Source of the DNA: Arthrobacter sp. M2012083
GTDB lineage: Bacteria > Actinomycetota > Actinomycetes > Actinomycetales > Micrococcaceae
Assembly (NCBI RefSeq): GCF_000281065.1
Contig: NZ_AKKK01000047.1
Span: forward strand, 124,001-188,000
Direction of reading: 5' to 3'
Length of the DNA stretch: 64,000 nucleotides
Shown here: one piece after another, positions 29,322 through 39,958 of the stretch
Layout of the letters: each line of letters begins with the position of its first letter
Numbering within the stretch: position 1 is the first letter of the stretch
The notes under the pieces: generated by a model
What the model was told of the DNA's origin: nothing
Database searches by the model: none
The model's input: only the letters and a program-made list of their open reading frames with translations
Program-made: the position numbers and the translations under genes

Positions 29322-31094
29322 ATGCTGGAAAACGCTGCTGGAAAAAACCGTTACGACGTCTGGGCGCCGAACGCCGATTCTGTTCGGCTGCTGGTCGGAG
29401 ACCGGGAGTACGGCATGGAACACCATCACGACGGCGGCGCCCGCGGGTGGTGGCGCGCGCCGGCTGATGTGGCGGCGCAGCAAGCCGACGGAATGCGGTA
29501 CGGCTACATCATTGACGGGGAAGGACCGTTTCCCGATCCCCGCTCGAGGAGGCAGCCAGACGGGGTCCACGGTTTATCTGCGACCTTCGATCCCTCCATG
29601 TATGCGTGGAAGGACAACGGATGGAAGGGGCGGAAGCTCAAAGGATCCGTGATCTACGAGATGCATCTGGGTACCTTCACACCCGAAGGAACGTTGGATG
29701 CCGCCGCCGGGAAGCTTGACTACTTGGTGGAGCTTGGTGTTGACTTCATCGAGCTGCTGCCGGTCAACGGCTTCAATGGTGTCCATAACTGGGGCTACGA
29801 CGGTGTCCTTTGGTACGCCGTTCACGAACCGTACGGCGGACCGGAGGCCTACCAGCGCTTCGTGGATGCTGCGCACGCTGCCGGATTGGGTGTCATCCAG
29901 GACGTTGTTTACAACCACCTCGGGCCGAGCGGCAACTATCTGCCCAAGTACGGCCCCTACCTGAAATCCGGGGAGGGCAACACCTGGGGCGATTCGGTCA
30001 ACCTGGACGGGCCCGGCTCGGACGACGTTCGCCGCTACATCCTGGAAAATGCGGCGATGTGGCTCCGGGACTACCATGTGGACGGACTTCGCCTCGATGC
30101 CGTGCATGCCTTGCGGGACGAGCGCGCCGTTCACATCCTTGAGGAGTTTGGCGCGCTGGGAGATGAGATTGAGGCGGAAACGGGAATTCCCCGGACCATG
30201 ATCGCCGAATCTGATCTGAACAACCCTCGGCTCATCTATCCGCGCAAGGACAACGGCTACGGGTTGGAAGGCCAGTGGAGCGACGACTTCCATCACGCAG
30301 TGCACGTCAACCTCAGCGGGGAGACTACCGGCTACTACGCGGACTTTGACTCCTTGGCAGTCTTGGCGAAGGTCTTGCAACATGGCTTCCTTCACGATGG
30401 CAGCTACTCCAGCTTCCGGGAACGGCATCACGGTCGGCCCATCAGGCACGACTTGGCGCATCCCTCCGCGCTGGTGGTCTGCTTGCAGAACCACGACCAA
30501 ATCGGCAACCGGGCAATTGGCGATCGGCTCACAGCCTCGCTGTCGTACGGAAAGCTGGCCATAGGCGCTGTGCTGACCATGACGTCCCCCTTCACGCCCA
30601 TGTTGTTCATGGGCGAGGAATTTGGAGCCTCTACGCCGTGGCAGTTCTTCACCTCCCACCCGGAACCTGAGCTTGGGAAGGCTACGGCGGAGGGGCGGAT
30701 CAAGGAGTTCGAACGCATGGGTTGGGACCCGGCCGTTGTCCCCGATCCACAGGACCCGGAAACGTTCCAGCGTTCCAAGCTCAAGTGGGACGAAGCAGGA
30801 GAAGGCGACCACGCCCGCTTGCTGCAGCTGTACAAGGATTTAGCACAGCTGCGCCGGAACACTCCGGAGCTGGCGGACGCTGGATTCGGTGAGACCTCCG
30901 TTGAGTTCGACGACGACGAACACTGGCTGCAGTTCTCCCGCGGCTCAGTCCGGGTGGTTTGCAACTTCGGGGACGAAGCACTTGGGACGCCGCTGACCGG
31001 TTCCGTGTTGTTGGCCACCGACAGCGAAGCAGCTCTGGAAGAAGGGACACTGATGCTTCCCGGCGCTAGCGCCGCCGTCGTGCGCGTCCAGTAA
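29322..31094 (+). CDS. treZ: Malto-oligosyltrehalose trehalohydrolase
   Basis: TreZ (590 residues) releases trehalose from maltooligosyltrehalose. [20 protein letters not shown] is the N-terminal CBM48-like region, and [52 protein letters not shown] and [16 protein letters not shown] are the GH13 regions. The ATG at 29322 follows AGGGGAACTTG; the open frame begins at TTG 29247, but the extra 25 residues are not TreZ-like. The gap to treY (75 bases) may hold a weak internal promoter. Confidence 0.95.
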   Translation: MLENAAGKNRYDVWAPNADSVRLLVGDREYGMEHHHDGGARGWWRAPADVAAQQADGMRYGYIIDGEGPFPDPRSRRQPDGVHGLSATFDPSMYAWKDNGWKGRKLKGSVIYEMHLGTFTPEGTLDAAAGKLDYLVELGVDFIELLPVNGFNGVHNWGYDGVLWYAVHEPYGGPEAYQRFVDAAHAAGLGVIQDVVYNHLGPSGNYLPKYGPYLKSGEGNTWGDSVNLDGPGSDDVRRYILENAAMWLRDYHVDGLRLDAVHALRDERAVHILEEFGALGDEIEAETGIPRTMIAESDLNNPRLIYPRKDNGYGLEGQWSDDFHHAVHVNLSGETTGYYADFDSLAVLAKVLQHGFLHDGSYSSFRERHHGRPIRHDLAHPSALVVCLQNHDQIGNRAIGDRLTASLSYGKLAIGAVLTMTSPFTPMLFMGEEFGASTPWQFFTSHPEPELGKATAEGRIKEFERMGWDPAVVPDPQDPETFQRSKLKWDEAGEGDHARLLQLYKDLAQLRRNTPELADAGFGETSVEFDDDEHWLQFSRGSVRVVCNFGDEALGTPLTGSVLLATDSEAALEEGTLMLPGASAAVVRVQ

Positions 31095-31108
31095 GCCCTC
31101 CGGACCGA

Positions 31109-31146
31109 GGGTGACGGCGCCCACATAGCGGACAGCGCCGTCACCC
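31109..31146 (+). terminator. Hairpin terminator after treZ
   Basis: GGGTGACGGCGC (31109-31120) and GCGCCGTCACCC (31135-31146) form a perfect 12-bp stem with a 14-nt loop, 15 bases after the treZ stop codon. The following tract (CGGTTTA) has only three T. Confidence 0.7.
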
Positions 31147-31174
31147 CGGTTTATGCAGTGGCAGGATGGTACGT

Positions 31175-32212
<1,038 letters not shown>

Positions 32213-32231
32213 CGTTCAAGAACTGACATAA

Positions 32232-32271
32232 ACAGCGGAAGTCGGGAGGGAACAAAACCGGCTTCCGCTGT
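32232..32271 (+). terminator. Terminator after the aldo/keto reductase
   Basis: ACAGCGGAAGTCGG (32232-32245) pairs with CCGGCTTCCGCTGT (32258-32271), 14 bp with one G-U wobble, 19 bases after the stop codon. The -10 element of ino1 (TACAAT, 32278-32283) follows immediately, so terminator and next promoter are packed together. Confidence 0.75.
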
Positions 32272-32277
32272 GTTGGT

Positions 32278-32283
32278 TACAAT
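32278..32283 (+). promoter_or_regulatory. Putative -10 element for ino1
   Basis: TACAAT is a near-consensus -10 box 97 bases before the ino1 start. No good -35 box is found at the right distance, because that position lies in the preceding terminator stem. Confidence 0.35.
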
Positions 32284-32380
32284 GCAAGTGTGCGCCGAAT
32301 GGCGCCGTGCCAATCAGCCGTGCCCTGGACTCAGTCAGGGATGCGCCTGGCACCTGAGGTTATTTCTCAAAAGGAGTTCC

Positions 32381-33466
32381 GTGTCTTCACATCCGATTCG
32401 TGTTGCCATTGTCGGCGTAGGTAACTGCGCCGCATCGCTGGTCCAAGGTGTTCAGTACTATCGCGACGCTGACCCCAAGGCCACGATCCCGGGTCTGATG
32501 CACGTCGAGTTTGGCCAGTACCACGTCAACGACGTCCAGTTCGTTGCTGCTTTCGACGTTGATAGCAAAAAGGTTGGGCTGGACCTCGCAGACGCCATCG
32601 GTGCCAGCGAAAACAACACCATCAAGATCGCCGACGTTCCCGCCACTGGTGTGACCGTGCAGCGCGGCCACACCCTTGACGGTCTCGGCAAGTACTACCG
32701 CGAGACCATCGTCGAGGCCTCGGAAGAGGCCGTTGACATTGTTGCCGCGCTCCGCGAGGCCAAGGCCGACGTCATGGTCTGCTACCTGCCTGTCGGTTCG
32801 GACCAGGCAGCCAAGTTCTACGCCCAGTGCGCCATCGACGCCGGCGTTGCTTTCGTCAATGCCCTGCCTGTCTTCATCGCAGGCACCAAGGAGTGGGCTG
32901 ACAAGTTCACTGAAGCTGGTGTTCCGATCGTTGGCGACGACATCAAGAGCCAGATCGGTGCCACTATCACGCACCGCGTCATGGCCAAGCTGTTCGAAGA
33001 CCGCGGTGTCACTTTGGACCGCACGTACCAGCTGAACGTCGGCGGCAACATGGACTTCAAGAACATGCTGGAACGCGACCGCCTCGAGTCCAAGAAGATC
33101 TCCAAGACCCAGGCTGTTACCTCCAACGTCGAGGCTGAGCTCCACGCCGACGATGTCCACATTGGACCGTCCGACTACGTTGCATGGCTCGACGACCGCA
33201 AGTGGGCCTTCGTCCGCCTTGAGGGCCGCAACTTCGGTGACGCTCCCGTTTCCCTTGAATACAAGCTCGAAGTCTGGGACTCACCGAACTCTGCCGGCGT
33301 GATCATCGACGCCATCCGCGCTGCGAAGATCGGCTTGGACCGCGGCATCGGCGGCCCGCTGCTTTCCGCTTCCAGCTACTTCATGAAGTCGCCCCCGGAG
33401 CAGTTCAACGACGACCTCGCCCGCGACAAGGTTGAAGCCTTCATCCGCGGCGACATCGAACGCTAA
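32381..33466 (+). CDS. ino1: Inositol-3-phosphate synthase
   Basis: The 361-residue product converts glucose-6-phosphate to 1D-myo-inositol 3-phosphate with bound [23 protein letters not shown] is the dinucleotide-binding start, and [35 protein letters not shown] and [22 protein letters not shown] match the actinobacterial enzyme. GTG at 32381 has a perfect AAGGAG four bases before it; the frame extends far upstream. Its product feeds phosphatidylinositol and mycothiol synthesis, and mshA is 2 kb away. Confidence 0.96.
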   Translation: MSSHPIRVAIVGVGNCAASLVQGVQYYRDADPKATIPGLMHVEFGQYHVNDVQFVAAFDVDSKKVGLDLADAIGASENNTIKIADVPATGVTVQRGHTLDGLGKYYRETIVEASEEAVDIVAALREAKADVMVCYLPVGSDQAAKFYAQCAIDAGVAFVNALPVFIAGTKEWADKFTEAGVPIVGDDIKSQIGATITHRVMAKLFEDRGVTLDRTYQLNVGGNMDFKNMLERDRLESKKISKTQAVTSNVEAELHADDVHIGPSDYVAWLDDRKWAFVRLEGRNFGDAPVSLEYKLEVWDSPNSAGVIIDAIRAAKIGLDRGIGGPLLSASSYFMKSPPEQFNDDLARDKVEAFIRGDIER

Positions 33467-33482
33467 ACACCCCCGTTACACC

Positions 33483-33514
33483 AAACGCCCCCGTATTCCG
33501 ATACGGGGGCGTTT
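33483..33514. terminator. Bidirectional terminator after ino1
   Basis: AAACGCCCCCGTAT (33483-33496) and ATACGGGGGCGTTT (33501-33514) make a perfect 14-bp stem with a TCCG loop. A and T tracts flank both sides, so it could serve ino1 and also transcripts from the opposite strand. Confidence 0.85.
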
Positions 33515-33521
33515 GTCGTTC

Positions 33522-33690
33522 CCGGACGCTCTATCACTTTCCTCGGGTTTGGGCCGGACGCTCTATCACTTTCCTCGGGTTTGGGCCGGACGCTCTATCA
33601 CTTTCCTAAAAGGAGTGAGAGAGGGTCGGGTTGAAGGGGTTGGGTTGTGAGAGAGGGGCGGGTTGAAGGGGGTGGATGTGAGAGAGGGCT
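33522..33690. repeat. Dyad-symmetric array of 32-bp-period repeats
   Basis: Left arm: a 32-bp unit beginning CCGGACGCTCTATCAC is repeated at 33522, 33554 and 33586 (2.7 near-identical copies, to 33607). Right arm: units beginning GTGAGAGAGGG at 33615, 33647 and 33678 (32 and 31 bp apart). The reverse complement of the left 16-base core matches the right core at 13 of 16 positions, so the arms are inverted relative to each other around about 33608. The last unit runs into the fhs stop codon. Confidence 0.85.
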
Positions 33691-35377
33691 AGAAAAGGCC
33701 AGTGGGGTTGCCGTCAGCGTCCACGTCCATGCGCATCGCAGCGGGTTCCTTGGGGAGGCCGGGCATGGTCATCACCGCGCCGGTCAACGCAACAATGAAC
33801 CCGGCACCCGTCTTGGGAATCAGCTCGCGGACGTGCACCCGGAATCCCTTGGGCGCTCCAAGCCTGGAGGCATCGTCAGTGAAGGAATACTGTGTCTTGG
33901 CCATGCACACTGGGAGTCCTGACCAGCCGTTCCTCTCGATCTCGGCGAGGCGCCTGAGTGCCGGAACTGAGAACTCCACGCCATCGGCCCCGTAGATCTC
34001 CTGCACAATCGTTTGGATCTTGTCCTCAACGCTGAGCTCCAGCGGGTACAGGTGGCGGAAGTCGGAGGGCGCTTCCAGGGCCGCCGCAACTTTGGCAGCG
34101 AGCTCGTCACCCCCGTCGCCTCCGCCCCCGCGGCCCCAAACATCAGCAACGGCGGCTTCCACGCCTTCTGCTGCGCACCAGGCGAGGAGCCACTCAAGTT
34201 CCTCGGGAGTGTCGGTTCCAAACTTGTTGATGGACACAACCGGCGAAATGCCGAACTTCGCGACGTTGCCCACGTGCCTTTTCAAGTTCTCGACGCCGGC
34301 TGCCATGGCCTCGATGTTTGGCTCGCTGAGCTTCTCCTTGGGAACCCCGCCCTGCATCTTCAAGGCGCGGATTGTTGCAACCACCACGACGGCGGATGGC
34401 GCCACGTCGGCGATGCGCGCCTTGATGTCCATGTACTTCTCAGCGCCCAGGTCTGCGCCGAAGCCCGCTTCGGTGACCACGATGTCCGCAAGCTGCATGG
34501 CGGTGCAGGTAGCGATCAGGGAATTGCAGCCGTGGGCAATGTTCGCGAAGGGTCCGCCGTGCACCAACGCAGGGGTGCCCGCGATGGTTTGGACGAGGTT
34601 CGGCTTGATGGCATCTTTCAGGAGCATGGTCAGGGCACCCTCCACGCCGAGGTCTGACACAGTGACCGGGGTGCGATCGTAGGTGTAGCCGAAGGTGATG
34701 CGTCCCAGCCGTGCCCGAAGGTCGTCGAGGTCCGTGGCGAGACAGAAGACCGCCATGATTTCCGACGCGACCGTTATATCGAAGCCGTCTTGCCGTGGAA
34801 CTCCCTGTAGTGGGCCGCCGAGCCCGATGACCACTTCCCGTAGCGAGCGATCGTTCATGTCCAAAACGCGTTTGAACGTCATGCGCCGGGGATCGATTCC
34901 GAGTTGGTTGCCTTGAAAAACGTGGTTGTCCACGAGCGCCATGAGGGCGTTGTTCGCAGAAGTGATGGCGTGGAAGTCCCCGGTGAAGTGCAGGTTGATG
35001 TCATCCATGGGCAGCACTTGTGAGTACCCGCCGCCGGTTGCCCCTCCCTTCATGCCCAGGATGGGGCCCAGGGAGGGTTCACGCAGGGCGATCATCACTT
35101 TGTGCCCGGCGCGGGCCAGGGAGTCAGCGAGACCCACGGTGGTAGTGGACTTTCCTTCGCCTGCCGGGGTCGGAGACATGGCAGAGACCAACACCACCTT
35201 GCCGGGCGTCTTTCCTTGGGGGAATACCAGCTTGGCCCGGTTGATCTTGGCCTTGTAGGGCCCGTACAGCTCCAGGGCGTCACCATTGATGCCCGCGCGT
35301 TCGGCGATGTCTTCAATGGGAAGCATGGTTGCGTGGCGGGCAATGTCAAGATCACTCAGGATCTTGTTTTCAGACAT
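33689..35377 (-). CDS. fhs: Formate-tetrahydrofolate ligase
   Basis: This 562-residue enzyme makes 10-formyl-THF from formate, THF and ATP. The ATP-binding segment [20 protein letters not shown] lies near residue 70; LRVVI-type regions are represented by [20 protein letters not shown] and [20 protein letters not shown]. The start at 35377 ([16 protein letters not shown]) is typical; the open frame extends 116 codons upstream without family resemblance. It is convergent with ino1 across the repeat array. Confidence 0.96.
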   Translation of the reverse strand: MSENKILSDLDIARHATMLPIEDIAERAGINGDALELYGPYKAKINRAKLVFPQGKTPGKVVLVSAMSPTPAGEGKSTTTVGLADSLARAGHKVMIALREPSLGPILGMKGGATGGGYSQVLPMDDINLHFTGDFHAITSANNALMALVDNHVFQGNQLGIDPRRMTFKRVLDMNDRSLREVVIGLGGPLQGVPRQDGFDITVASEIMAVFCLATDLDDLRARLGRITFGYTYDRTPVTVSDLGVEGALTMLLKDAIKPNLVQTIAGTPALVHGGPFANIAHGCNSLIATCTAMQLADIVVTEAGFGADLGAEKYMDIKARIADVAPSAVVVVATIRALKMQGGVPKEKLSEPNIEAMAAGVENLKRHVGNVAKFGISPVVSINKFGTDTPEELEWLLAWCAAEGVEAAVADVWGRGGGGDGGDELAAKVAAALEAPSDFRHLYPLELSVEDKIQTIVQEIYGADGVEFSVPALRRLAEIERNGWSGLPVCMAKTQYSFTDDASRLGAPKGFRVHVRELIPKTGAGFIVALTGAVMTMPGLPKEPAAMRMDVDADGNPTGLF

Positions 35378-35489
35378 CGTTGTCCTTCGGCTCTGCCCGC
35401 AGCGGGAATGGTGCTGCTGGGGTTCTGACACTTGATTCTTACGCTGTGCGCGACAATCTATCAGCCCGGGAGCGCATACGAGCGGAGAC

Positions 35490-36734
35490 TCAGCGCCGCG
35501 GAACCAGCAGGCCGCCGACGGCTTCCCGGTAACTTTCCAAGGTAATGGCCGCAGTGCGCTGCCATCCAAAGGACTCGGCGTGGGTGGCGGCGAGCCGGCC
35601 CATGTCTTCCCGGGTTTGCACGTCGTCGTAAAGATCCTCAAGGGCGTCGGCCCAGTCTGAGGGGTCGTGCCCGTCCACCAGCAGGCCGGTTCGTCCGTCC
35701 GAGATGGCGCGGGAGAGGCCGCCAACGTTGGTGGCGACCACGGGCGTACCGCACGCCTGTGCTTCCAACGCCACCAAACCGAAGGACTCGCTGAAGGACG
35801 GCATCACCACTACGTCAGCGGACCGGAACCAGCTGGCCAGCTCCGGTGCCACCACAGGCGGCCGGTGAGTGACGACGTCGGCCAGTCCGGCGTCTTCGAT
35901 GAAGTGCTGGAGATTGAAGTCCTTGGCACCGCTAAGGGAACCCAGAATAGTCATTTCCAGATCGATGTCAGGCCTGCGCTGGCGGAGGATGCCGGCCGCT
36001 TTGACAAAAACCTGCGGGCCTTTGAGTCGCTGGATCCTGCCGGCGAAGAGGATATGGAAGCTGTCGGGCCTGACTCCCCGCAAGGAACGGGACTTCCGCC
36101 GGAATGACGGCGTGAACACCTTCAGGTCCACCCCGGGCGGCGCGACGTCAATGCGATCAAGGTCCGCCCCGTAGTGGGAAACCAGTTCGTCCGCCTCGGC
36201 AGGAGTGTTGGCAACCAGCCGGGAGGCGCCGTCAACAATCCGCTGTTCGCCTTCTTCGCGGCGCCGTGGCTCAGGCCGTTCGCCGGACTCCAGGACGAGG
36301 TTTTTGACTTTGGCCATGGTGTGCATGGTGTGGACCAGCGGGACACCCCACAGTTCTGACAACTCGAGCCCTGCCACCCCTGAAACCCAGTAGTGGGAAT
36401 GGATCGCGTCGTAACGCCCATGGAGCTGTTGGTGGCGGATCTTGTCGATTTCTTCCACCATGTGGTGCAGAAGGGCCGGCAGTTCCTCTTTGGGGAGTTT
36501 GCGCCGCGGACCTGCCATGACGTTATGGACGCAGACCCCCGGTCCGGGATGCTCCACCGCAGGCTGACCGGCTTTGGTGGACCGGGTGAAGATCTCCACC
36601 TCCACGCCGGACTCGGCAAGTGCCATGGCCAGGGCGCGGACGTAGACGTTCATTCCGCCGGCATCTCCCGCGCCGGGCTGCTCCATGGGGGAGGTATGCA
36701 ACGACAGGAACGCCACACGACGGATCAACGGCAC
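35490..36734 (-). CDS. mshA: D-inositol-3-phosphate glycosyltransferase (mycothiol synthesis)
   Basis: The 414-residue GT4 enzyme transfers GlcNAc from UDP-GlcNAc to inositol-3-phosphate, the first step of mycothiol synthesis. [20 protein letters not shown] is the MshA-type acceptor loop. [20 protein letters not shown] and [20 protein letters not shown] are the GT-B donor site. It is longer at neither end than the family. The donor depends on glmS/glmM and the acceptor on ino1, all in this window. Confidence 0.92.
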   Translation of the reverse strand: MPLIRRVAFLSLHTSPMEQPGAGDAGGMNVYVRALAMALAESGVEVEIFTRSTKAGQPAVEHPGPGVCVHNVMAGPRRKLPKEELPALLHHMVEEIDKIRHQQLHGRYDAIHSHYWVSGVAGLELSELWGVPLVHTMHTMAKVKNLVLESGERPEPRRREEGEQRIVDGASRLVANTPAEADELVSHYGADLDRIDVAPPGVDLKVFTPSFRRKSRSLRGVRPDSFHILFAGRIQRLKGPQVFVKAAGILRQRRPDIDLEMTILGSLSGAKDFNLQHFIEDAGLADVVTHRPPVVAPELASWFRSADVVVMPSFSESFGLVALEAQACGTPVVATNVGGLSRAISDGRTGLLVDGHDPSDWADALEDLYDDVQTREDMGRLAATHAESFGWQRTAAITLESYREAVGGLLVPRR

Positions 36735-36845
36735 CCAGTCCTCCTCACGATCACGGCAATAATCAGCTTTGCCCTGCAGAAAACACTACTCCTGCGCTCG
36801 AGTCCCGGGCCGAGCAAACTCCCCTATGTGGACAAGGCTGCTAGC

Positions 36846-37364
36846 GTGGCGGCTGTGAGCCAAGAACAAAACTTCCACATCCGCAAAGCAACTCCTGAAG
36901 ACTGGCCCGGCATCTGGTCCATCCTGAAACCCGTGATCCGCGACGGCGAGACCTTTACCTGGGACCGTGACACCACAGAGGATGCAGCCAAGACCAAGTG
37001 GATCAAGGAAGCGCCCGGACAAACTTTCGTGGCGGTGCGCCAGGGCACTGGCGAGATACTGGGAACGGGGGAGTTCCACGCCAACCAATCCGGCGGTGGC
37101 AGCCATGTGGCCAACGCCGGGTACATGGTGGGCGCCAACAACTCAGGCCAGGGGATCGCCCGGGCGCTCTGTGCCTACTCGCTGACCGAAGCCAAGGCAG
37201 CCGGGTTCCTCTCCATGCAGTACAACGCCGTGGTGGAGAGCAACGTAAGGGCCGTGTGGTTGTGGCAATCCATGGGGTTCAAGATTCTGGCCACTGTTCC
37301 CGAAGCCTTCAACCACCCGGAGATTGGCTACGTGGGCCTCCACGTCATGTACAGAAAGCTCTAG
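36846..37364 (+). CDS. GNAT family N-acetyltransferase
   Basis: The 172-residue product has a single GNAT domain: FHIRKATPEDWPGIWSILKP at the start, GYMVGANNSGQGIARALCAY as the acetyl-CoA loop and AVWLWQSMGFKILATVPEAF near the end. It resembles PhnO/phosphinothricin-type acetyltransferases, but the substrate cannot be read. GTG 36846 has AAGG eight bases before it; GTG 36855 is an alternative. Its stop codon overlaps that of the convergent GH4 gene in the sequence CTAG. Confidence 0.85.
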   Translation: MAAVSQEQNFHIRKATPEDWPGIWSILKPVIRDGETFTWDRDTTEDAAKTKWIKEAPGQTFVAVRQGTGEILGTGEFHANQSGGGSHVANAGYMVGANNSGQGIARALCAYSLTEAKAAGFLSMQYNAVVESNVRAVWLWQSMGFKILATVPEAFNHPEIGYVGLHVMYRKL

Positions 37365-38734
37365 GCCCACAACTGGCTTAGCCCGGGAAAAGCTGCCTCG
37401 TACCCTTCCAGTAGTTGCCGGCCCAAGGGGGCCGAACCTACCAAAGGGTGAGCGGCAAATGCTTGGACAGCGGCCTCGCGCTCGCCGCCGACAACGGCCC
37501 GGATGGTCAGCTGTTCAACCTCCTTCACATGCTGCATCAGAGTGAGGAACTGCCCGTCCGGCCGGTCCTGCGGAAGTGGCAGCGCGCCGTCGGGCGTTAC
37601 CTCGCAAGGAACCTCGACGACGGCGTCTGCCGGCAACCCGGGAACGGCCACCTCTGCGGTAGACGCGGCACGGAACACCGGCGAGTTGGGTACATTGAGG
37701 ATCAGCTGGGCGGTCCCACCGCCGGAGAGGGCACGCATAACGGACAGGGCAACGCGTTCGTAGCCGCCCCCTGCCAGATCAGACTCGTCGCGCTGCTCCC
37801 CATGCGTCCGCGCTTCGGCCAGGTACCCTTCCTCGCGGGAGCGCCGGGCAGCATCCCAGAGCTTATAAGGATGTGAGGCCTGAAGAAGCGACGGGTAGAG
37901 CGCCAGTTGCTGGTCATGGATGGACGCTCCGCGCGTCTCGCCTTGCTGTCCAATGGCTGCGGTGGCCTGCGACGTTTGGTAGTAGTAGTACAGGTATTCG
38001 TTGGGCAGGCAGCCAAGTTGCAGCAGGGTGTGCTGCCCGAACAACCTCCCCTCCTCCATGGTTTCGAGAGCCGCGGAATCGGACAGCAGATCCGGTAAAA
38101 GATCGTGTCCTCCAGGCGCCAAGCGGTAAAGCCAGCCGAGGTGGTTCAGCCCGTAGTAGCCCACGCCGTCGAGCGTTCCTTCTCTAAGGGGCGCACCGGC
38201 AGCGCGGGCCGCCCGCTGGACCAAACCACCTGCGGAGTCGCAGATGCCGATCACCCGGCGCCCCAGAACGGGAACCAGCGCTTCAGTGACCATGCCGGCA
38301 GGGTTCGTGAAATTGATCAGCCACGCGTCGGGGCAATGGAGCCGCATGGCTTCGGCGAGTTCCAGCATGTGGGGGATAGAGCGGAGCGCATACGAGATAC
38401 CTCCGGCGCCAGTAGTTTCCTGGCCTAGCAACCCCAGCCGCAAGGGAACCTGTTCGTCCGCGATCCTGCCGGCGGTGCCGCCCGGACGGATCGCCGCGAA
38501 CACCATGTCCGTCCCCCTGAGAGCCTGCCCAAGATCTGTGGAGACCACGACGGCGGGCGCGGAACCTTGGTCGGCGGGCATGTCCCGGAGGACCGCCTCC
38601 ATGGCCGCGAGACGTGAGCCGTCCACGTCAAAAAGGACGAGTTCATCCACAAGTCCGGCAAAGGGCCCCGCGCACAAAGCCCGATATACAAGGGGAACCC
38701 GGAATCCGCCGCCACCGGCGATCATGAGCCGCAT
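37361..38734 (-). CDS. Family 4 glycoside hydrolase (6-phospho-glucosidase-like)
   Basis: The 457-residue protein is an NAD- and metal-dependent GH4 enzyme. MRLMIAGGGGFRVPLVYRAL binds NAD; LINFTNPAGMVTEAL, GICDSAGG (metal ligand Cys) and GLNHLGWLYRL (metal ligand His) are conserved. GH4 enzymes cleave 6-phospho-alpha- or beta-glucosides by an oxidation-elimination route. No PTS or phosphosugar transporter gene is adjacent. It is divergent from a PfkB kinase, which may act in the same pathway. Confidence 0.9.
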   Translation of the reverse strand: MRLMIAGGGGFRVPLVYRALCAGPFAGLVDELVLFDVDGSRLAAMEAVLRDMPADQGSAPAVVVSTDLGQALRGTDMVFAAIRPGGTAGRIADEQVPLRLGLLGQETTGAGGISYALRSIPHMLELAEAMRLHCPDAWLINFTNPAGMVTEALVPVLGRRVIGICDSAGGLVQRAARAAGAPLREGTLDGVGYYGLNHLGWLYRLAPGGHDLLPDLLSDSAALETMEEGRLFGQHTLLQLGCLPNEYLYYYYQTSQATAAIGQQGETRGASIHDQQLALYPSLLQASHPYKLWDAARRSREEGYLAEARTHGEQRDESDLAGGGYERVALSVMRALSGGGTAQLILNVPNSPVFRAASTAEVAVPGLPADAVVEVPCEVTPDGALPLPQDRPDGQFLTLMQHVKEVEQLTIRAVVGGEREAAVQAFAAHPLVGSAPLGRQLLEGYEAAFPGLSQLWA

Positions 38735-38798
38735 GGTCCGAGTCTATGCAGGCCGGCAAGACTATGCAGCCCAGTACGTGCAGCGTAGTCTGCCGTGC

Positions 38799-39893
38799 AT
38801 GGACGCAATACCCCAGCGACGATTCGACCCCCTGGCTGCGCTGCGGTCGGATGGGGATCACCAATGCGACCTCCTGCTGACTGGAACGGTATTCCAGGAC
38901 ATCATCTTCACCGGGCTCCCGCACGCGCCCGAACCCGGCACTGAGGTTTGGAGTGAGGGCATGGGCAGCTGCCCCGGTGGTGTCGCGAACCAAGCCATTG
39001 CCGCCGCGCGCCTCGGTTTGCGGACCAACCTCGCGGCAACCTTCGGGGACGACGGCTACGGTGACTACAACTGGCAGATCCTGGAAAGCCAGGAACATGT
39101 TGACCTTTCGCTCTCGCAGAGGGTTCCGGGCTGGCATTCACCCGTCACGGTATCCATGTGCGTGAACCAAGACCGGTCCATGGTGACCCACGGCCACCCC
39201 GCCCCGATCAGTTCCTCCGAACTGATCGGGAAGCCACCTAAGGCGCTTGCCGCCGTCGCTGACCTGGGCGAGGAACTGGAACCGTGGATGCTCGCAGCGA
39301 ATGAGGCAGGCACCAAGCTGTTCGGAGTGGTGGGCTGGGACCCAACAGGGGTGTGGTCAGAGCGCCGACTGGACCAGCTGGGAAACTTTTACGCCTTCCT
39401 GCCCAATGCCCCTGAAGCGATGGCGTTTACCGGCAAAGCAGACCCCTGGGCGGCGCTATATTCGCTGGCGGACCGGGTGCCCGTGGCAGTGGTAACCCTT
39501 GGCCCCCAAGGCGCGGTGGCAGTGGATTCGGAAACGGGGGAAGAGGAGTGGGTGCCGTCCCTGCCCGTGTCGGCCTCAGATCCCACGGGCGCCGGGGACT
39601 GCTTCGGGGCCGCCTTCATCGTGGGATGCCTGGCAGGGTGGAGGTTGGGGGACCGGCTCCGGTTCGCGAACCTTTGCGCCTCCTTGGCGGTCCAGGAGGT
39701 GGGCGGCTCACTGGCGGCACCCGGTTGGGGTGACATCGCCGACTGGTGGCAGCGGGCGAATGCGCGGAAGGAACGTCAGTCAAGTCAGTGGTTGCGGCGC
39801 TTCGCCTTCCTGGAACCGATCGTGAAGGACATCCCCGCGGAAGCACAGCGTCGGGCCCGGGCGACCATTGCGCATTTGTCGGACGCGCAGTAG
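38799..39893 (+). CDS. PfkB family carbohydrate kinase
   Basis: The 364-residue product shows GMGSCPGGVANQAIAAARLG, the first PfkB signature, and DPTGAGDCFGAAFIVGCLAG, the second, with the catalytic Asp of GAGD. The N-terminal 25 residues are longer than typical. It starts 64 bases from the divergent GH4 gene, suggesting a shared promoter region and a common sugar route. The substrate is unknown. The open frame reaches back to 38244 but those codons lie antisense to GH4. Confidence 0.88.
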   Translation: MDAIPQRRFDPLAALRSDGDHQCDLLLTGTVFQDIIFTGLPHAPEPGTEVWSEGMGSCPGGVANQAIAAARLGLRTNLAATFGDDGYGDYNWQILESQEHVDLSLSQRVPGWHSPVTVSMCVNQDRSMVTHGHPAPISSSELIGKPPKALAAVADLGEELEPWMLAANEAGTKLFGVVGWDPTGVWSERRLDQLGNFYAFLPNAPEAMAFTGKADPWAALYSLADRVPVAVVTLGPQGAVAVDSETGEEEWVPSLPVSASDPTGAGDCFGAAFIVGCLAGWRLGDRLRFANLCASLAVQEVGGSLAAPGWGDIADWWQRANARKERQSSQWLRRFAFLEPIVKDIPAEAQRRARATIAHLSDAQ

Positions 39894-39945
39894 CTGTGAA
39901 AGCCCCACGGCTACTGCGCAGTTAACCCGAGTTCACTGACAGCAC

Positions 39946-39951
39946 TAGAAT
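39946..39951 (+). promoter_or_regulatory. -10 box of a probably leaderless alr transcript
   Basis: TAGAAT ends seven bases before the GTG start of alr, with TTAACC (39922-39927) as a possible -35 box at an 18-base spacing. No ribosome-binding site is present. Confidence 0.5.
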
Positions 39952-39958
39952 CTCTAGG

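Noticed and set aside
33522..33690. CRISPR array
   Set aside because: The whole 32-bp units repeat without unique spacers, and the two arms are inverted relative to each other.
36393..36845. N-terminal extension of the GNAT gene
   Set aside because: The open frame runs antisense through mshA, and GNAT similarity begins only after about 36846.
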